This document shows, in pieces, positions 27,163 through 35,477 of a stretch of DNA of 64,000 nt. Every line of letters starts with the position of its first letter. The stretch's first letter is position 1. Source of the DNA: Gordonia iterans (GTDB lineage: Bacteria; Actinomycetota; Actinomycetes; Mycobacteriales; Mycobacteriaceae). The notes beneath the pieces are model-generated. The model had not been told where the DNA came from, ran no database searches, and saw only the letters and a list, made by a program, of their open reading frames with translations. The DNA is taken from NCBI RefSeq assembly GCF_002993285.1, contig NZ_CP027433.1, forward strand, positions 2,790,001 through 2,854,000, read 5' to 3'. Made by a program: the position numbers and the translations under genes.

Positions 27163-28281
27163 TCAGAGCAGCTGTTGCAGGCGCGCGGCCTGGTGGCGCC
27201 ACTGCCAGTTCTCCACGGTCCACCGGCGTCCGGCCTCGCCCATCTCCCTGGCCCGCTGCGGATCACGCAGCAGTGAGACGACGGCATCGGCGATCGCGCC
27301 GACATCGCGGCCGTCCACCACCAGGCCCGTCTCACCTTCGCGGACCGTCTCCGGAGCGCCCCCTGAATCACCGGCGACCACGGGCACCCCGGACGCCGAC
27401 GCCTCCAGGAAGACGATGCCGAGCCCCTCGACGTCGAGCCCGCCCCCGCGGGTCCGGGTGGGCATCGCGAAGACGTCGGCCATCGCGTGGTGGCCCGGAA
27501 GCTCCTCCGCCGGAACGGATCCGGTGAACGTCACCCGGTCGGAGACGCCGGTGCGCGCGGCGAGACTCTTCAGCCGGTCACCATACGGACCGCCGCCGAC
27601 GACCATCAGATGCACGTCGGGCACCTCGTCGATCAGCTGCGGCAATGCCCGAATCAGTGCATCCTGGCCCTTGCGCGGGACCAATCGGGAGAGACAGAGG
27701 ACCACGGGCCGGTCGCCCAGCCCGTAACGGTCGCGCAGCACTTGGCGCGCGACCGGGTTCGGCGCGAACCGGTCGACGTCGACCCCACAGGGCAGATACT
27801 CCAGGGCGCCCCAGCGGCCGAACGCGGAGGCGAACCTGCCGCGCGTGTACTTGCTGACGAAGGTCACGACGTCGGCGGTCTCACCGATCACCCGAAGCAC
27901 CTGGCGCGCGCCGAGAAGCATGGACCAACCGACCTCGTGACCGTGTGTGCTCGCCACGATGCGTTGTGCGCCCGCCTGCCGCAGCACGGGCCCGAGAACG
28001 GCCAGCGGTGCCGCCGCGCCGAACCAGACAGTGTGAATATCGTTCTCCCGCACCAGCTTCGCCGCTCGGCGCGCTACCGCCAAGGACGGCAGCATGAGTG
28101 TCGTCGGATGGCGCACGATCCGGTAGGGGGCGGCGGCGTCGTACGCTTCGCAGCCCTTCCAGCGCGGCGCGTACACGATCACTTCCTCCGCGGGGAGGTA
28201 CCCGATCAGGTTCTCCAGATACGACTGGATTCCGCCGGGGCGCGGCGGGAAGTCGTTGGTGAGCAGCAGCGTGCGGCGCAT
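27163..28281 (-). CDS. pimB: GDP-mannose-dependent PIM alpha-1,6-mannosyltransferase (PimB'/Rv2188c)
   Basis: Peripheral GT4 glycosyltransferase (GT-B fold, 372 residues) that adds the second mannose to phosphatidylinositol monomannoside. N-terminal LLLTNDFPPRPGGIQSYL contains the acceptor-side GG motif; VVLCLSRLVPRKGQDALI and VVGGGPYGDRL are GDP-mannose-side elements; the catalytic E-x7-E is in VEGLGIVFLEASASG. ATG 28281 overlaps the metallopeptidase stop by 1 nt (TGATG). The open frame extends to 29058 but that part is within the neighbour. Together with the mannosyltransferases at 12302 and 19150 it forms the lipoglycan theme of the window. Confidence 0.94.
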   Translation of the reverse strand: MRRTLLLTNDFPPRPGGIQSYLENLIGYLPAEEVIVYAPRWKGCEAYDAAAPYRIVRHPTTLMLPSLAVARRAAKLVRENDIHTVWFGAAAPLAVLGPVLRQAGAQRIVASTHGHEVGWSMLLGARQVLRVIGETADVVTFVSKYTRGRFASAFGRWGALEYLPCGVDVDRFAPNPVARQVLRDRYGLGDRPVVLCLSRLVPRKGQDALIRALPQLIDEVPDVHLMVVGGGPYGDRLKSLAARTGVSDRVTFTGSVPAEELPGHHAMADVFAMPTRTRGGGLDVEGLGIVFLEASASGVPVVAGDSGGAPETVREGETGLVVDGRDVGAIADAVVSLLRDPQRAREMGEAGRRWTVENWQWRHQAARLQQLL

Positions 28282-29825
28282 CAGCGCACTTCTCGCCGAA
28301 GCCAGGTCTGCCACTGGCGGACAAGCTCGGCGGTGTCCGCGCCCAGAACGGACTCGACCGCGGTGTCGACCTGCGCCGCAGCGCCGCTCTGGGCGGCGGC
28401 CAGGTACATCCGGCGCAGCTTGTCGTCGCCGAAGCGGTCGGCGACGAACTCGGCGAAACTCCAGGAGCTCTGATACGCGAGACGAGCCGCATCGGCACTC
28501 CCGGCGAAGTCCTCGTCGGTGGGCAGTCCGGTGGGCAGGTCGCCGCCGGCCACCTCGGCGGCCAGTTCTGGGGCCACGTCGGTCAACTCGGCGTCGGTGC
28601 CGCGACGTCCCACATACTCGGCCACTCCTTCGGTCAGCCACATCGGGGCGTCCTCGGCCGTGTCCACCCGGGTCGCCACGTGCGTCAGTTCGTGACGCAA
28701 CACCACCGCCACTCCGGCCGGAGAGAGCTGAGCCGCCGTCGGCGCCATCACCACCCGCTGCCCCACGACGGTGCGCGATCCGCGATCGATCCGCGAGTAC
28801 ACCGTGGCGGCGGCCGCGGCGGCGATCCGGTCCGGGTCGCTCCGCGTGAACGCGGCGAACTGCGCGGCATCGCCGGTCACCATCAGCACGGCCCGCTGCG
28901 CCCAGTCGTCGCCCCAGAAGTCGCTCACCGCGGCGACCGCCGGGCCCAGTTCCCGCCGAACCGCGGCGACCGTGGCTTCGGTCCCCGGATACGACAGGAT
29001 CGACGACGCCCCGCCTGCGGTCTTCACATCGGCGGCCTGCACTCCGCCGAACGCCCACGGAGGCGACTCCGGCGGCGGGGCGGGTGCTCCCGGATCGATG
29101 CTGGGGTCAGGCGCCAGCGAGCCGTCGCCGAGAAGCTTCCACTCGTCGCCGTAGCGAGCGAAGGCGAGCGCCTCGGTCACTTCGATCACCGGTTCGTCGA
29201 CGCCGGGGCGGGAGACTCCGCCGAGCGCGTACCTCAGTTTCACGGGAGTCACCCAGCTGTCGGAACTGCCGTTCTCCCCCAACGACACCCCCAGCGCTCC
29301 GCCGATCAGCCGGTCCGGCGCGTCCGACTGGACCACCGTGTAGTCGAAAGTGCGCAGCACCAGGTTGGCCCCGCGCGGCTCCGCTGGGCGGGCACTGCGC
29401 GGCGGGCGCTCCGAGCGCGGCGCCGACCGAGCCGTGGAGTGCGTCGTGGACGGCTCCTCACCGGTCCGCTTCGGCGGCGTCGGTCCCAGATCGGCTTGCG
29501 TCCGGTACCAGCGGTCGCGGAACTCAGGTGTGGCGAGCGGATCGATCAACGCCCCCAGCTGCGCTTTGTCGCCGCCGGTGAGCGCTGCCACAAGGTCGTC
29601 GAGCAACGCGTTCACGCCGTCTGCGCGCTGCTGCTCGTAGACGTTCATCGGCGTCGTGGAGACCGCGGTGCTCGACGACGACGGCGCTGCGCCGTCGTCG
29701 TCGCCACAGGCAGCGAGGCCGAAGACCAGCAGACCGACCAGACCCGCCGAAACCACCCGGGCGACACCGGATCGACACGGCGGAATCAGACGCGATGCCG
29801 GAACCAACCGGCAGGCTGCGGACAA
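28281..29825 (-). CDS. Lipoprotein with gluzincin-type metallopeptidase motif (Rv2189c position)
   Basis: A 514-residue exported protein. The N-terminus has arginines, a hydrophobic stretch and a lipobox GLAAC (Cys40), followed by a Ser/Asp-rich linker. The C-terminal half has LRHELTHVATR (zinc motif HELTH, 378-382) and WLTEGVAEYVG about 17 residues later, the glutamate-zinc layout of the peptidase MA/M1-like clan. Start is a TTG at 29825, 1 nt after the upstream NlpC/P60 stop; a TTG at 29807 is an alternative and would still give a signal peptide. It is coupled to pimB' downstream. Substrate unknown. Confidence 0.82.
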   Translation of the reverse strand: MSAACRLVPASRLIPPCRSGVARVVSAGLVGLLVFGLAACGDDDGAAPSSSSTAVSTTPMNVYEQQRADGVNALLDDLVAALTGGDKAQLGALIDPLATPEFRDRWYRTQADLGPTPPKRTGEEPSTTHSTARSAPRSERPPRSARPAEPRGANLVLRTFDYTVVQSDAPDRLIGGALGVSLGENGSSDSWVTPVKLRYALGGVSRPGVDEPVIEVTEALAFARYGDEWKLLGDGSLAPDPSIDPGAPAPPPESPPWAFGGVQAADVKTAGGASSILSYPGTEATVAAVRRELGPAVAAVSDFWGDDWAQRAVLMVTGDAAQFAAFTRSDPDRIAAAAAATVYSRIDRGSRTVVGQRVVMAPTAAQLSPAGVAVVLRHELTHVATRVDTAEDAPMWLTEGVAEYVGRRGTDAELTDVAPELAAEVAGGDLPTGLPTDEDFAGSADAARLAYQSSWSFAEFVADRFGDDKLRRMYLAAAQSGAAAQVDTAVESVLGADTAELVRQWQTWLRREVR

Positions 29826-29826
29826 A

Positions 29827-30879
29827 TCAGTACCGTCGTGCGGTATTGAACGGGCCGGCCTTGTCGACGGGGACCACCGCGACCGGCACCCCGAAGGTGG
29901 ACGCGTGAATCACGTAGCCGTCGCCCACGTACATGCTGACGTGGTGCGCATCGTCGTAGTGGATGATCAGGTCGCCCGGCTTCAGATCCTTGCGGTCGAC
30001 CGGTCTGCCGCCGCCCATCTGCGCCTGGCTCGTGCGCGGAATCGTCTTGCCCGCCTGCTTGTAGGCCCACACCATCAAGCCGGAGCAGTCGAACTCGTCG
30101 GGCCCGGTGGCGCCCCACACGTACGGGTCGCCGATGCGCGTCAGCGCTGCGTGCACGGCGATCAGTGCCGGGGACGTGCCCTTGGGCACGATCCGGGGAT
30201 CGAAGTCGTACTTCGGGCCGCGCAGGGCGGCCAACTGACGGCCGGTCATCGAGTGGTAGACGGCGCGCACACCGATCGCCTCGAGCTGCAGCTCGGCCTG
30301 CTTGGCCTGCAGGTCGCCTCGCTTGCGCTGGGCGTCCTTGACCGCGGCCGCCGCGTCGGTGCCGGCCTTCTCCGCGTTCTTCTTGGCGGTCGCGGCGGTG
30401 CTCGCCGTCTTCTTGACCGCGCGCAGATCCGCGGTGGCCTGCCGGGAGATCACCTCGAGGTCGGTCATGTTGTCGAGCAGGTTCTGCGGCGAATCGCTCA
30501 CCAGCATGGCGTAGAGCCGGTTCACCCTTGCACCGCGATAGCTCGCGCGCGCGAGGGCATCGATCTTCACCTGCGCCGCGTCCATCTTCTTGGTCGCGTC
30601 GTCGAGCTGCTTCTGGGCCGACGACGCCTTCTTGCGCGACAGGACGACCAGCTTGCGCTGCTTGTCGTACTCGGACTGCGCATGGTTCATCGCCTCGGCC
30701 GACTTCTCGGCCTGAATCGAGAGCTGCTTGTAGCGCTTCAGGAGTTGGTCGGGGTTCCGCGCGGGGTCGGCGTTCGACGTCGCCGGCTGCGCGATCGCGA
30801 CAGTCGCCGCGGTGGCCAGCACCGCGACGGTCGCCACGGCTCGGCGCGTGCCGCGGCGCAGGAAATCAGTCGTACGCAT
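29827..30879 (-). CDS. Exported NlpC/P60 peptidoglycan endopeptidase with coiled coil (Rv2190c-type)
   Basis: Secreted D,L-endopeptidase of about 350 residues. A Sec signal peptide (VATVAVLATAATVAIA, cleavage near AIAQPA/SNA) precedes a long coiled coil (about 45-205, Lys/Ala/Gln-rich) and a C-terminal NlpC/P60 domain with catalytic Cys in DEFDCSGLMVWAY, His in DDAHHVSMYVG and a third polar residue after GYVIHAST. The coiled coil likely holds the enzyme inactive or tethers it, as in RipA/Rv2190c. Start ATG 30879; GTG 30882 directly upstream is equally possible. Next gene follows after 1 nt. Confidence 0.92.
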   Translation of the reverse strand: MRTTDFLRRGTRRAVATVAVLATAATVAIAQPATSNADPARNPDQLLKRYKQLSIQAEKSAEAMNHAQSEYDKQRKLVVLSRKKASSAQKQLDDATKKMDAAQVKIDALARASYRGARVNRLYAMLVSDSPQNLLDNMTDLEVISRQATADLRAVKKTASTAATAKKNAEKAGTDAAAAVKDAQRKRGDLQAKQAELQLEAIGVRAVYHSMTGRQLAALRGPKYDFDPRIVPKGTSPALIAVHAALTRIGDPYVWGATGPDEFDCSGLMVWAYKQAGKTIPRTSQAQMGGGRPVDRKDLKPGDLIIHYDDAHHVSMYVGDGYVIHASTFGVPVAVVPVDKAGPFNTARRY

Positions 30880-30903
30880 CACTTCAGAAGTTCCCTACCG
30901 GAG

Positions 30904-30947
30904 CCAGAGCGAGCCGTGCGCGTTCGAAGGCGCACGGCTCGCTCTGG
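30904..30947 (-). terminator. Perfect 18-bp hairpin between two NlpC/P60 genes
   Basis: CCAGAGCGAGCCGTGCGC (30904-30921) pairs perfectly with 30930-30947 around an 8-nt loop (GTTCGAAG). It lies 24 bp past the stop of the small NlpC/P60 gene and 25 bp before the start of the next. There is no U-tract, so it may act as a partial terminator, an RNA-processing or stability element, or an attenuator that lowers expression of the downstream three genes. Confidence 0.75.
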
Positions 30948-30971
30948 GAGCATTCACAACGTTGACCAGGC

Positions 30972-31550
30972 TCAGTACCGGCGGATGCCGGTGAGCTGCC
31001 AAGCCTTGACCTTGTCGCGCTTGACGGGCACGCCGTAGGTCGAGGAGTGCACGAAGATGCCGTTGCCGGCGTAGATCCCGGCGTGGCCTCCGCCGTTGAA
31101 GATCAGGACGTCACCGGGCTTGGCATCGGCGAGCGAGGCCACCCGCTTGCCGCCGCCGAGCTGGCCGTAGCTGTCGCGCGGGATGGTCTTGCCGGCCTGC
31201 TTGTAGGCCCAGTGGACCAGACCCGAGCAGTCGAAGGCGTTGGGGCCCGCGGCACCGTACGAGTAGGGGGAGCCGATCTTGGACTCAGCGGCGCGCAGCG
31301 CCTTCTGGGCGCGGGCCGGCTGGCTGTTGATCAGGCCGCCGTTGTTGTTGCCCTGCTTGAACTGCGGCGGAATCTGGTTCTCGTTGACGCCCGGAACCTC
31401 GAAGTCGCCCACACCGGGGATCGAGATCGGCGCCGCATCGGCGGGGCCGGCGGCGAGCGCGAGGGAACCGACGGCGATCGAACCGGCGATCACGGCAGTC
31501 TTGGCGGCCTTCACGGCAGCACGGGGCTGTTCCATACGGTGTTTACCCAC
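30972..31550 (-). CDS. Small secreted NlpC/P60 hydrolase (RipB/RipD-like)
   Basis: A 192-residue exported peptidase. A signal peptide (about 1-40, ending ADAAP) is followed by a short linker and a single NlpC/P60 domain: catalytic Cys in NAFDCSGLVHWAYKQAG, His in GGGHAGIYAGNG, and a second His in FVHSSTYG. Start GTG 31550 with AGGAGA 9-10 nt upstream; an ATG at 31535 is internal. The gene is preceded directly by a c-di-AMP riboswitch, a known arrangement for actinobacterial cell wall hydrolases. Its C-terminal half closely resembles the domain encoded by the next gene (both contain WAYKQAGKTIPR), indicating duplication. Confidence 0.93.
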   Translation of the reverse strand: MGKHRMEQPRAAVKAAKTAVIAGSIAVGSLALAAGPADAAPISIPGVGDFEVPGVNENQIPPQFKQGNNNGGLINSQPARAQKALRAAESKIGSPYSYGAAGPNAFDCSGLVHWAYKQAGKTIPRDSYGQLGGGKRVASLADAKPGDVLIFNGGGHAGIYAGNGIFVHSSTYGVPVKRDKVKAWQLTGIRRY

Positions 31551-31574
31551 GGAAAAAGTTCTCCTTGTAGTTTC

Positions 31575-31755
31575 TCCCTTGACCGCCGACCGGGTTAGCT
31601 GTCGGATTCGGGCCGGAAGAGATGGCCCTACGCGGTCTCCCGCGATTCACCCCGATCCGGCGGGCGACGGCGAGTGGTGACTCACCTGTCGCACTCCGGA
31701 GGAAGTGGGTCCCCGGTTCGCGCCCCTTGTGCAGGTTGGCGATTAGGCGGTGCCC
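31575..31755 (-). promoter_or_regulatory. c-di-AMP riboswitch (ydaO-yuaA type)
   Basis: The 5' leader of the small NlpC/P60 gene carries the conserved blocks of the ydaO/yuaA motif on the minus strand, in order: CCGCCTAATCGCC, AACCGGGGACCCA, GGGGTGAATC, AGGGCCATCTCTTCC and CGACAGCTAACC, then the ribosome site AAGGAGAA. The outer stem is CCGCC (31746-31750) with GGCGG (31583-31587). This class binds c-di-AMP, usually turns expression off, and is known upstream of nlpC/P60 and rpf genes in actinobacteria. Boundaries are approximate. Confidence 0.9.
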
Positions 31756-31861
31756 TCCCGGAACTCCCTGGTGGAAGCCCCATGTGGGAAGGTCTCGAAA
31801 AGATTACGAAACCTTGACGGCAGATGTCCACCGAACCGGCGACAGGAGTCCGCGGCACGCC

Positions 31862-32128
31862 TCAGCCGACCGCGCGCAAGAATCCCCGTCCGGCGCTCCG
31901 CGCAGGGCCTCCACCTGCATCGATGTCGCGTCTCGCCGCGTTCGCGACGGTCGGCGAGATCAGCGCTGTGGCGGCCAACACATCCACCGCATCGTGGAGA
32001 TCACGGACCGCCCCCTCAGGGTCTTCCCCGGGGTCGAAGCCCCTGGTCGCAGGGGCGAAGAAGACCTGCATCAGACATCCGTCGCAGGCCCTTCCCCGCC
32101 CCGGGCAGGTGGCGCAGTCGATTCGCAC
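31862..32128 (-). CDS. Small CxxC-x6-CxxC protein of unknown function
   Basis: An 88-residue protein whose N-terminus MRIDCATCPGRGRACDGC has four cysteines (5, 8, 15, 18), a compact zinc-ribbon or redox-type arrangement. The rest is a helical segment (GAVRDLHDAVDVLAATALIS) and a short basic tail. GTG 32128 has AGAGGT 9 nt upstream. I recall similar small proteins in related actinobacteria at this site, but cannot confirm it. It is upstream of and on the same strand as the riboswitch-controlled hydrolase, and diverges from the exonuclease gene. Function unknown. Confidence 0.75.
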   Translation of the reverse strand: MRIDCATCPGRGRACDGCLMQVFFAPATRGFDPGEDPEGAVRDLHDAVDVLAATALISPTVANAARRDIDAGGGPARSAGRGFLRAVG

Positions 32129-32333
32129 TGTGATCTACCTCTCATTCATTGATGAATCGAGTGTCACGTGCGATTTCGCCCGGCACGCGACACGCCGGAA
32201 GCCGGCCCAAGGCTCGACCCCGGCTGGAGAGTATTCGGCGCCTCCGACAGTTCCGGGCACCCGCGCACCCACGTCGTCAGACCGGCCCGCCGCTGCGCCG
32301 GGCGATGCTCGTCGTGGTGTCCGAGGGTCGCGC

Positions 32334-32339
32334 TAGCGT
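32334..32339 (+). promoter_or_regulatory. -10 element TAGCGT of the exonuclease/GIY-YIG gene
   Basis: TAGCGT ends 6 nt before the ATG at 32346, with no ribosome site between; leaderless geometry. The 217-bp gap 32129-32345 between divergent genes otherwise shows only this promoter and the upstream region of the CxxC gene. Confidence 0.6.
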
Positions 32340-32345
32340 GCCGGC

Positions 32346-34124
32346 ATGTCGCAATTGAGCTTCGCCGACCTCCCCGACGACGAGGAGTTCGCGACCGCCT
32401 CGCTGCTGCACACCACCCTGGTCGTCATCGATCTGGAGACCACCGGCGGCAGCGCCGAGCGCGACGCGATCACCGAGATCGGCGCGGTCAAGATCCGCGG
32501 CGGCGAGGTCGTCGGCGAGTTCGCCACGCTCGTCGATCCCGGCCGCGCGATCCCGCCGCAGATCGTCTCGCTCACCGGGATCACGAGCGCGATGGTGCAC
32601 GACGCCCCGCCCATCGAGGAGGTCCTGCCCGCGTTCTTCGAGTTCGCCCGCGGCACGATCCTCGTCGCCCACAACGCCCGATTCGACATCGGCTTCCTCA
32701 AGCGCGCCGCGGCCCGCCAGCACCTGCCGTGGCCGTTCCCCGCCACACTGTGCACCGTGGTGATGGCGCGCCGGATTCTCAGCCGCGACGAGGCGCCCAC
32801 CGTCAAACTCAGCGCGCTGGCCGACCTGTTCGACGTGTCGGTGAAACCGACACACCGAGCACTCGACGACGCCCGGGCCACCGTCGACGTCTTCCACCGG
32901 CTCCTCGAACGCGTCGGCAACCAGGGCGTCCACACCTACCGGGACCTCACCCGCTACCTGCCGCGCGTGTCTCCGGCAATCCGCGCCAAGCGCGCGCTGG
33001 CCGCCGGCCTCCCTCACCGGCCCGGCGTGTATCTGTTCCGGGGCCCCGGAGAGGAGGTCCTCTACATAGGGACCGCCGTGGACCTGGCGCGGCGCGTCGG
33101 CAGCTACTTCTCCGGAGACCCCCGGCCACGGATGGCAGAAATGGTCGGGCTGACGCAGCGCGTGGATCACATCGAATGCGCGCACGGCCTGGAGGCCGGC
33201 GTCCGCGAACTCACGCTGCTCGGCGCCCACAAGCCGTCGTTCAACCGCCGCTCCCGCAACCCGCAGCGCGGCTGGTGGATCACGCTCACCGCCGAGCGGT
33301 TCCCGCGCCTCAAGGTCTCCCGGTCTCCGGGCGAGGTCGCCGTCGGCCCGATCGCTCAACGCGGCGCGGCCGCCGACATCGCCGACGTCATCGCCGGCGC
33401 GGCCGGGTTGCGCACCTGCACGGCCGGTCTCACCAGCGCCGACCATCACTTCTGCATCGGCACCGCCGGTGCGGCCACGCTCCCCGATCCACTCGTCGCC
33501 GCGATGCCGGGCGCCTGCCGGGCCGCCAGCGACCGGCCGCAGACGGTCCCGGACTATCTGCCGCGGGTGCGGGCGGCACACGACCTCGTCCTCGGGTTCG
33601 ACGACGAGTTGCTCGACCGCCTCACCGCCCGATTGGAGCAACTCGCCCGATCACGTCGCTTCGAATCGGCGGCCCGCGCCCGCGACCGGCTCGCCGCCAC
33701 CATCGACGCGCTGGCTCGCTGCCAGCGCCTGGCGGCGATCGCCCGGCTCCCCGAGCTGGTCCTCGCCCGGCCCGGCACCGCCGGCGGCTGGGAGTTCGCC
33801 GTGGTCCGCTTCGGCCGCCTCGCCGGCGCCGGCTGCGCTCCGCCGGGCGCGGCGCCGATGCCGGTGGTCGAGGCGGTCGTCGCCGGAGCCCGCACCGTGC
33901 CGGCTCCGGCCACCGGGGACGGACCGCTGTCCGGTGCCCCGCCGGAGGAAGTCGGCCTGATCGCACGCTGGATCGACGAGCCGGGCACACGCCTGGTGTC
34001 CGTCGACGGCGAGTTGTCGTGCCCGGTCGGTTCGGCCCAGCGACGGCGGGAGTTCAGCCGCGCCGCGCGGCAGGCCCGTGAGCTCGCGCCGAACCGAACC
34101 GGCTCGTTTAGGCTCGGGGCATGA
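32346..34124 (+). CDS. DEDDh exonuclease fused to a UvrC-like GIY-YIG domain (Rv2191-type)
   Basis: A 592-residue two-domain nuclease. Domain 1 (about 22-190) is a DnaQ-like 3'-5' exonuclease: VVIDLETTGG (Asp29, Glu31), LVAHNARFDIGFL and THRALDDARATVDVF (His and Asp of DEDDh). Domain 2 (about 215-300) is GIY-YIG: GVYLFRG...VLYIGTAVDLARRV, followed by a UvrC-like region with a UVR-type helix pair near 420-450 (RRFESAARARDRLAA). The C-terminal RNase H-like domain of UvrC is not recognisable. Related to Cho/UvrC plus epsilon-like fusions; a DNA repair role is inferred. Confidence 0.92.
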   Translation: MSQLSFADLPDDEEFATASLLHTTLVVIDLETTGGSAERDAITEIGAVKIRGGEVVGEFATLVDPGRAIPPQIVSLTGITSAMVHDAPPIEEVLPAFFEFARGTILVAHNARFDIGFLKRAAARQHLPWPFPATLCTVVMARRILSRDEAPTVKLSALADLFDVSVKPTHRALDDARATVDVFHRLLERVGNQGVHTYRDLTRYLPRVSPAIRAKRALAAGLPHRPGVYLFRGPGEEVLYIGTAVDLARRVGSYFSGDPRPRMAEMVGLTQRVDHIECAHGLEAGVRELTLLGAHKPSFNRRSRNPQRGWWITLTAERFPRLKVSRSPGEVAVGPIAQRGAAADIADVIAGAAGLRTCTAGLTSADHHFCIGTAGAATLPDPLVAAMPGACRAASDRPQTVPDYLPRVRAAHDLVLGFDDELLDRLTARLEQLARSRRFESAARARDRLAATIDALARCQRLAAIARLPELVLARPGTAGGWEFAVVRFGRLAGAGCAPPGAAPMPVVEAVVAGARTVPAPATGDGPLSGAPPEEVGLIARWIDEPGTRLVSVDGELSCPVGSAQRRREFSRAARQARELAPNRTGSFRLGA

Positions 34125-34399
34125 TCACCGCCATCGTCCTCATCGGAGCCGACGTCCATCAGATCCCGGAGACCGCACAGGCCGTAGCCGACATCCCCGG
34201 CGTCACGGAGGTCTACTCGTGCGCCGGAGACGTCGATCTGATCGCGAAGGTGCGCGTGCGCGATCACGAGGAGATCGCCGAGGTGGTCACCGGACGGATC
34301 AACCGGATTCCGGGCGTGCGCACCAGCGCCACCCATATCGCCTTCCGGAGCTACGCCAGCGCCGAGGTGGAGGGCGGTTTCTCGATCGGCGAAGAGTGA
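34121..34399 (+). CDS. Lrp/AsnC ligand-binding (RAM) domain protein
   Basis: A 92-residue stand-alone effector-binding domain of the Lrp/AsnC family, without a helix-turn-helix. It shows the alpha-beta RAM sequence: IVLIGADVHQIPETAQAVADI, VTEVYSCAGDVDLIAKVRV, and INRIPGVRTSATHIAF. Such proteins form oligomers that bind amino acids or partner with full Lrp proteins. ATG 34121 overlaps the exonuclease stop by 4 nt (ATGA). It converges on trpD, 4 bp away. Confidence 0.92.
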   Translation: MITAIVLIGADVHQIPETAQAVADIPGVTEVYSCAGDVDLIAKVRVRDHEEIAEVVTGRINRIPGVRTSATHIAFRSYASAEVEGGFSIGEE

Positions 34400-34403
34400 C
34401 CGG

Positions 34404-35468
34404 TCAGCCGGCCAGTTCGCTGCTCAGGCGCGCCCACTGGGCGAGCCGAGCTGCCGCGGCGCCCGAATCGAGCACCTCCTCCACCCGTCTCATGGCGGCC
34501 CGCAGAGCCGCCACGAACTCGTCCTGCGAGTACAGGCGGTCCTGCTCGAAGGCCACCAGGGCGGCCGCGGCGTTGAGGGTCACCGCATCGCGCACCGGTC
34601 CAGTCGACCCGGCGAAGAGGTCCCGCGCCACTTGCGCGTTCACCAGCGCGTCGCCGCCCTGCAGGGCAGCGAGCTCCACCAGGCCGATGCCCAGATCGGC
34701 GGGATCCACGGCGAGCTCCCGGACCCGACCGCCGTACACCTGCCAGACGGTCGACGTCGACGTGGTGGTCAGTTCATCGAGCCCGTCGTCGCCCCGGACG
34801 ACGAGCGCACGATTGCCCCGATCGGCGAACGTCTGAGCCAGCACGGGCGCCAGGTCGGCGAAGGCGCAACCGATGAGGCCGGCCGGCGGTGCGGCCGGAT
34901 TGGTCAGCGGTCCCAGCACGTTGAAGACGGTCGGTATGCCGATCTCCTTGCGGGGCGGGCCGGTGAAGCGGAAGGCCGGATGGAACACCGGCGCGAAGCA
35001 GAAGCCGATGCCGACCTCGTCCAGACACCGGGCCACCGCCTCGGGTCCGAGTGAGATCGCCACTCCCAGGGCCTCCAGGACGTCGGCGCCGCCGCTCTTG
35101 GACGACGCCGCACGGTTCCCGTGCTTGATCACCGGCACCCCGGCCGCGGCGACGACGATCGACGTCATGGTGGAGATGTTCACCGTGTGCGAGCGGTCGC
35201 CGCCGGTGCCCACGATGTCGACCGCTTCGACCGCGGTGTCCACGCGGTTCGCGAAGGCGAGCATGGAATCGGCGAGGCCCCGGAGCTCTGACGGCGCAGC
35301 GCCCTTCATCTTCACACCGACGCCGAAGGCCGCGATCTGCGCGCCAGTGGCCGAATCGGACATGATCTCGCGCATCGCCCATGCGGCCTCGTCGGTGGTC
35401 AGGTCCACACCGTCGGTCACCTTGCCCAGCACCGCGGGCCACGAAAAGGAGGCATTCGGATTCGTCAC
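34404..35468 (-). CDS. trpD: Anthranilate phosphoribosyltransferase
   Basis: Transfers phosphoribose from PRPP to anthranilate in tryptophan synthesis. The 354-residue protein has DIVGTGGDRSHTVNIST (PRPP-binding GTGGD and NxST), KHGNRAASSKSGGADVLE and FNVLGPLTNP, the standard TrpD motifs. Start GTG 35468, 9 bp after the small upstream gene, so the two are probably one operon. No other trp genes are nearby, as in M. tuberculosis where trpD is separate from the main trp locus. Confidence 0.95.
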   Translation of the reverse strand: MTNPNASFSWPAVLGKVTDGVDLTTDEAAWAMREIMSDSATGAQIAAFGVGVKMKGAAPSELRGLADSMLAFANRVDTAVEAVDIVGTGGDRSHTVNISTMTSIVVAAAGVPVIKHGNRAASSKSGGADVLEALGVAISLGPEAVARCLDEVGIGFCFAPVFHPAFRFTGPPRKEIGIPTVFNVLGPLTNPAAPPAGLIGCAFADLAPVLAQTFADRGNRALVVRGDDGLDELTTTSTSTVWQVYGGRVRELAVDPADLGIGLVELAALQGGDALVNAQVARDLFAGSTGPVRDAVTLNAAAALVAFEQDRLYSQDEFVAALRAAMRRVEEVLDSGAAAARLAQWARLSSELAG

Positions 35469-35477
35469 CCCGCCAGA

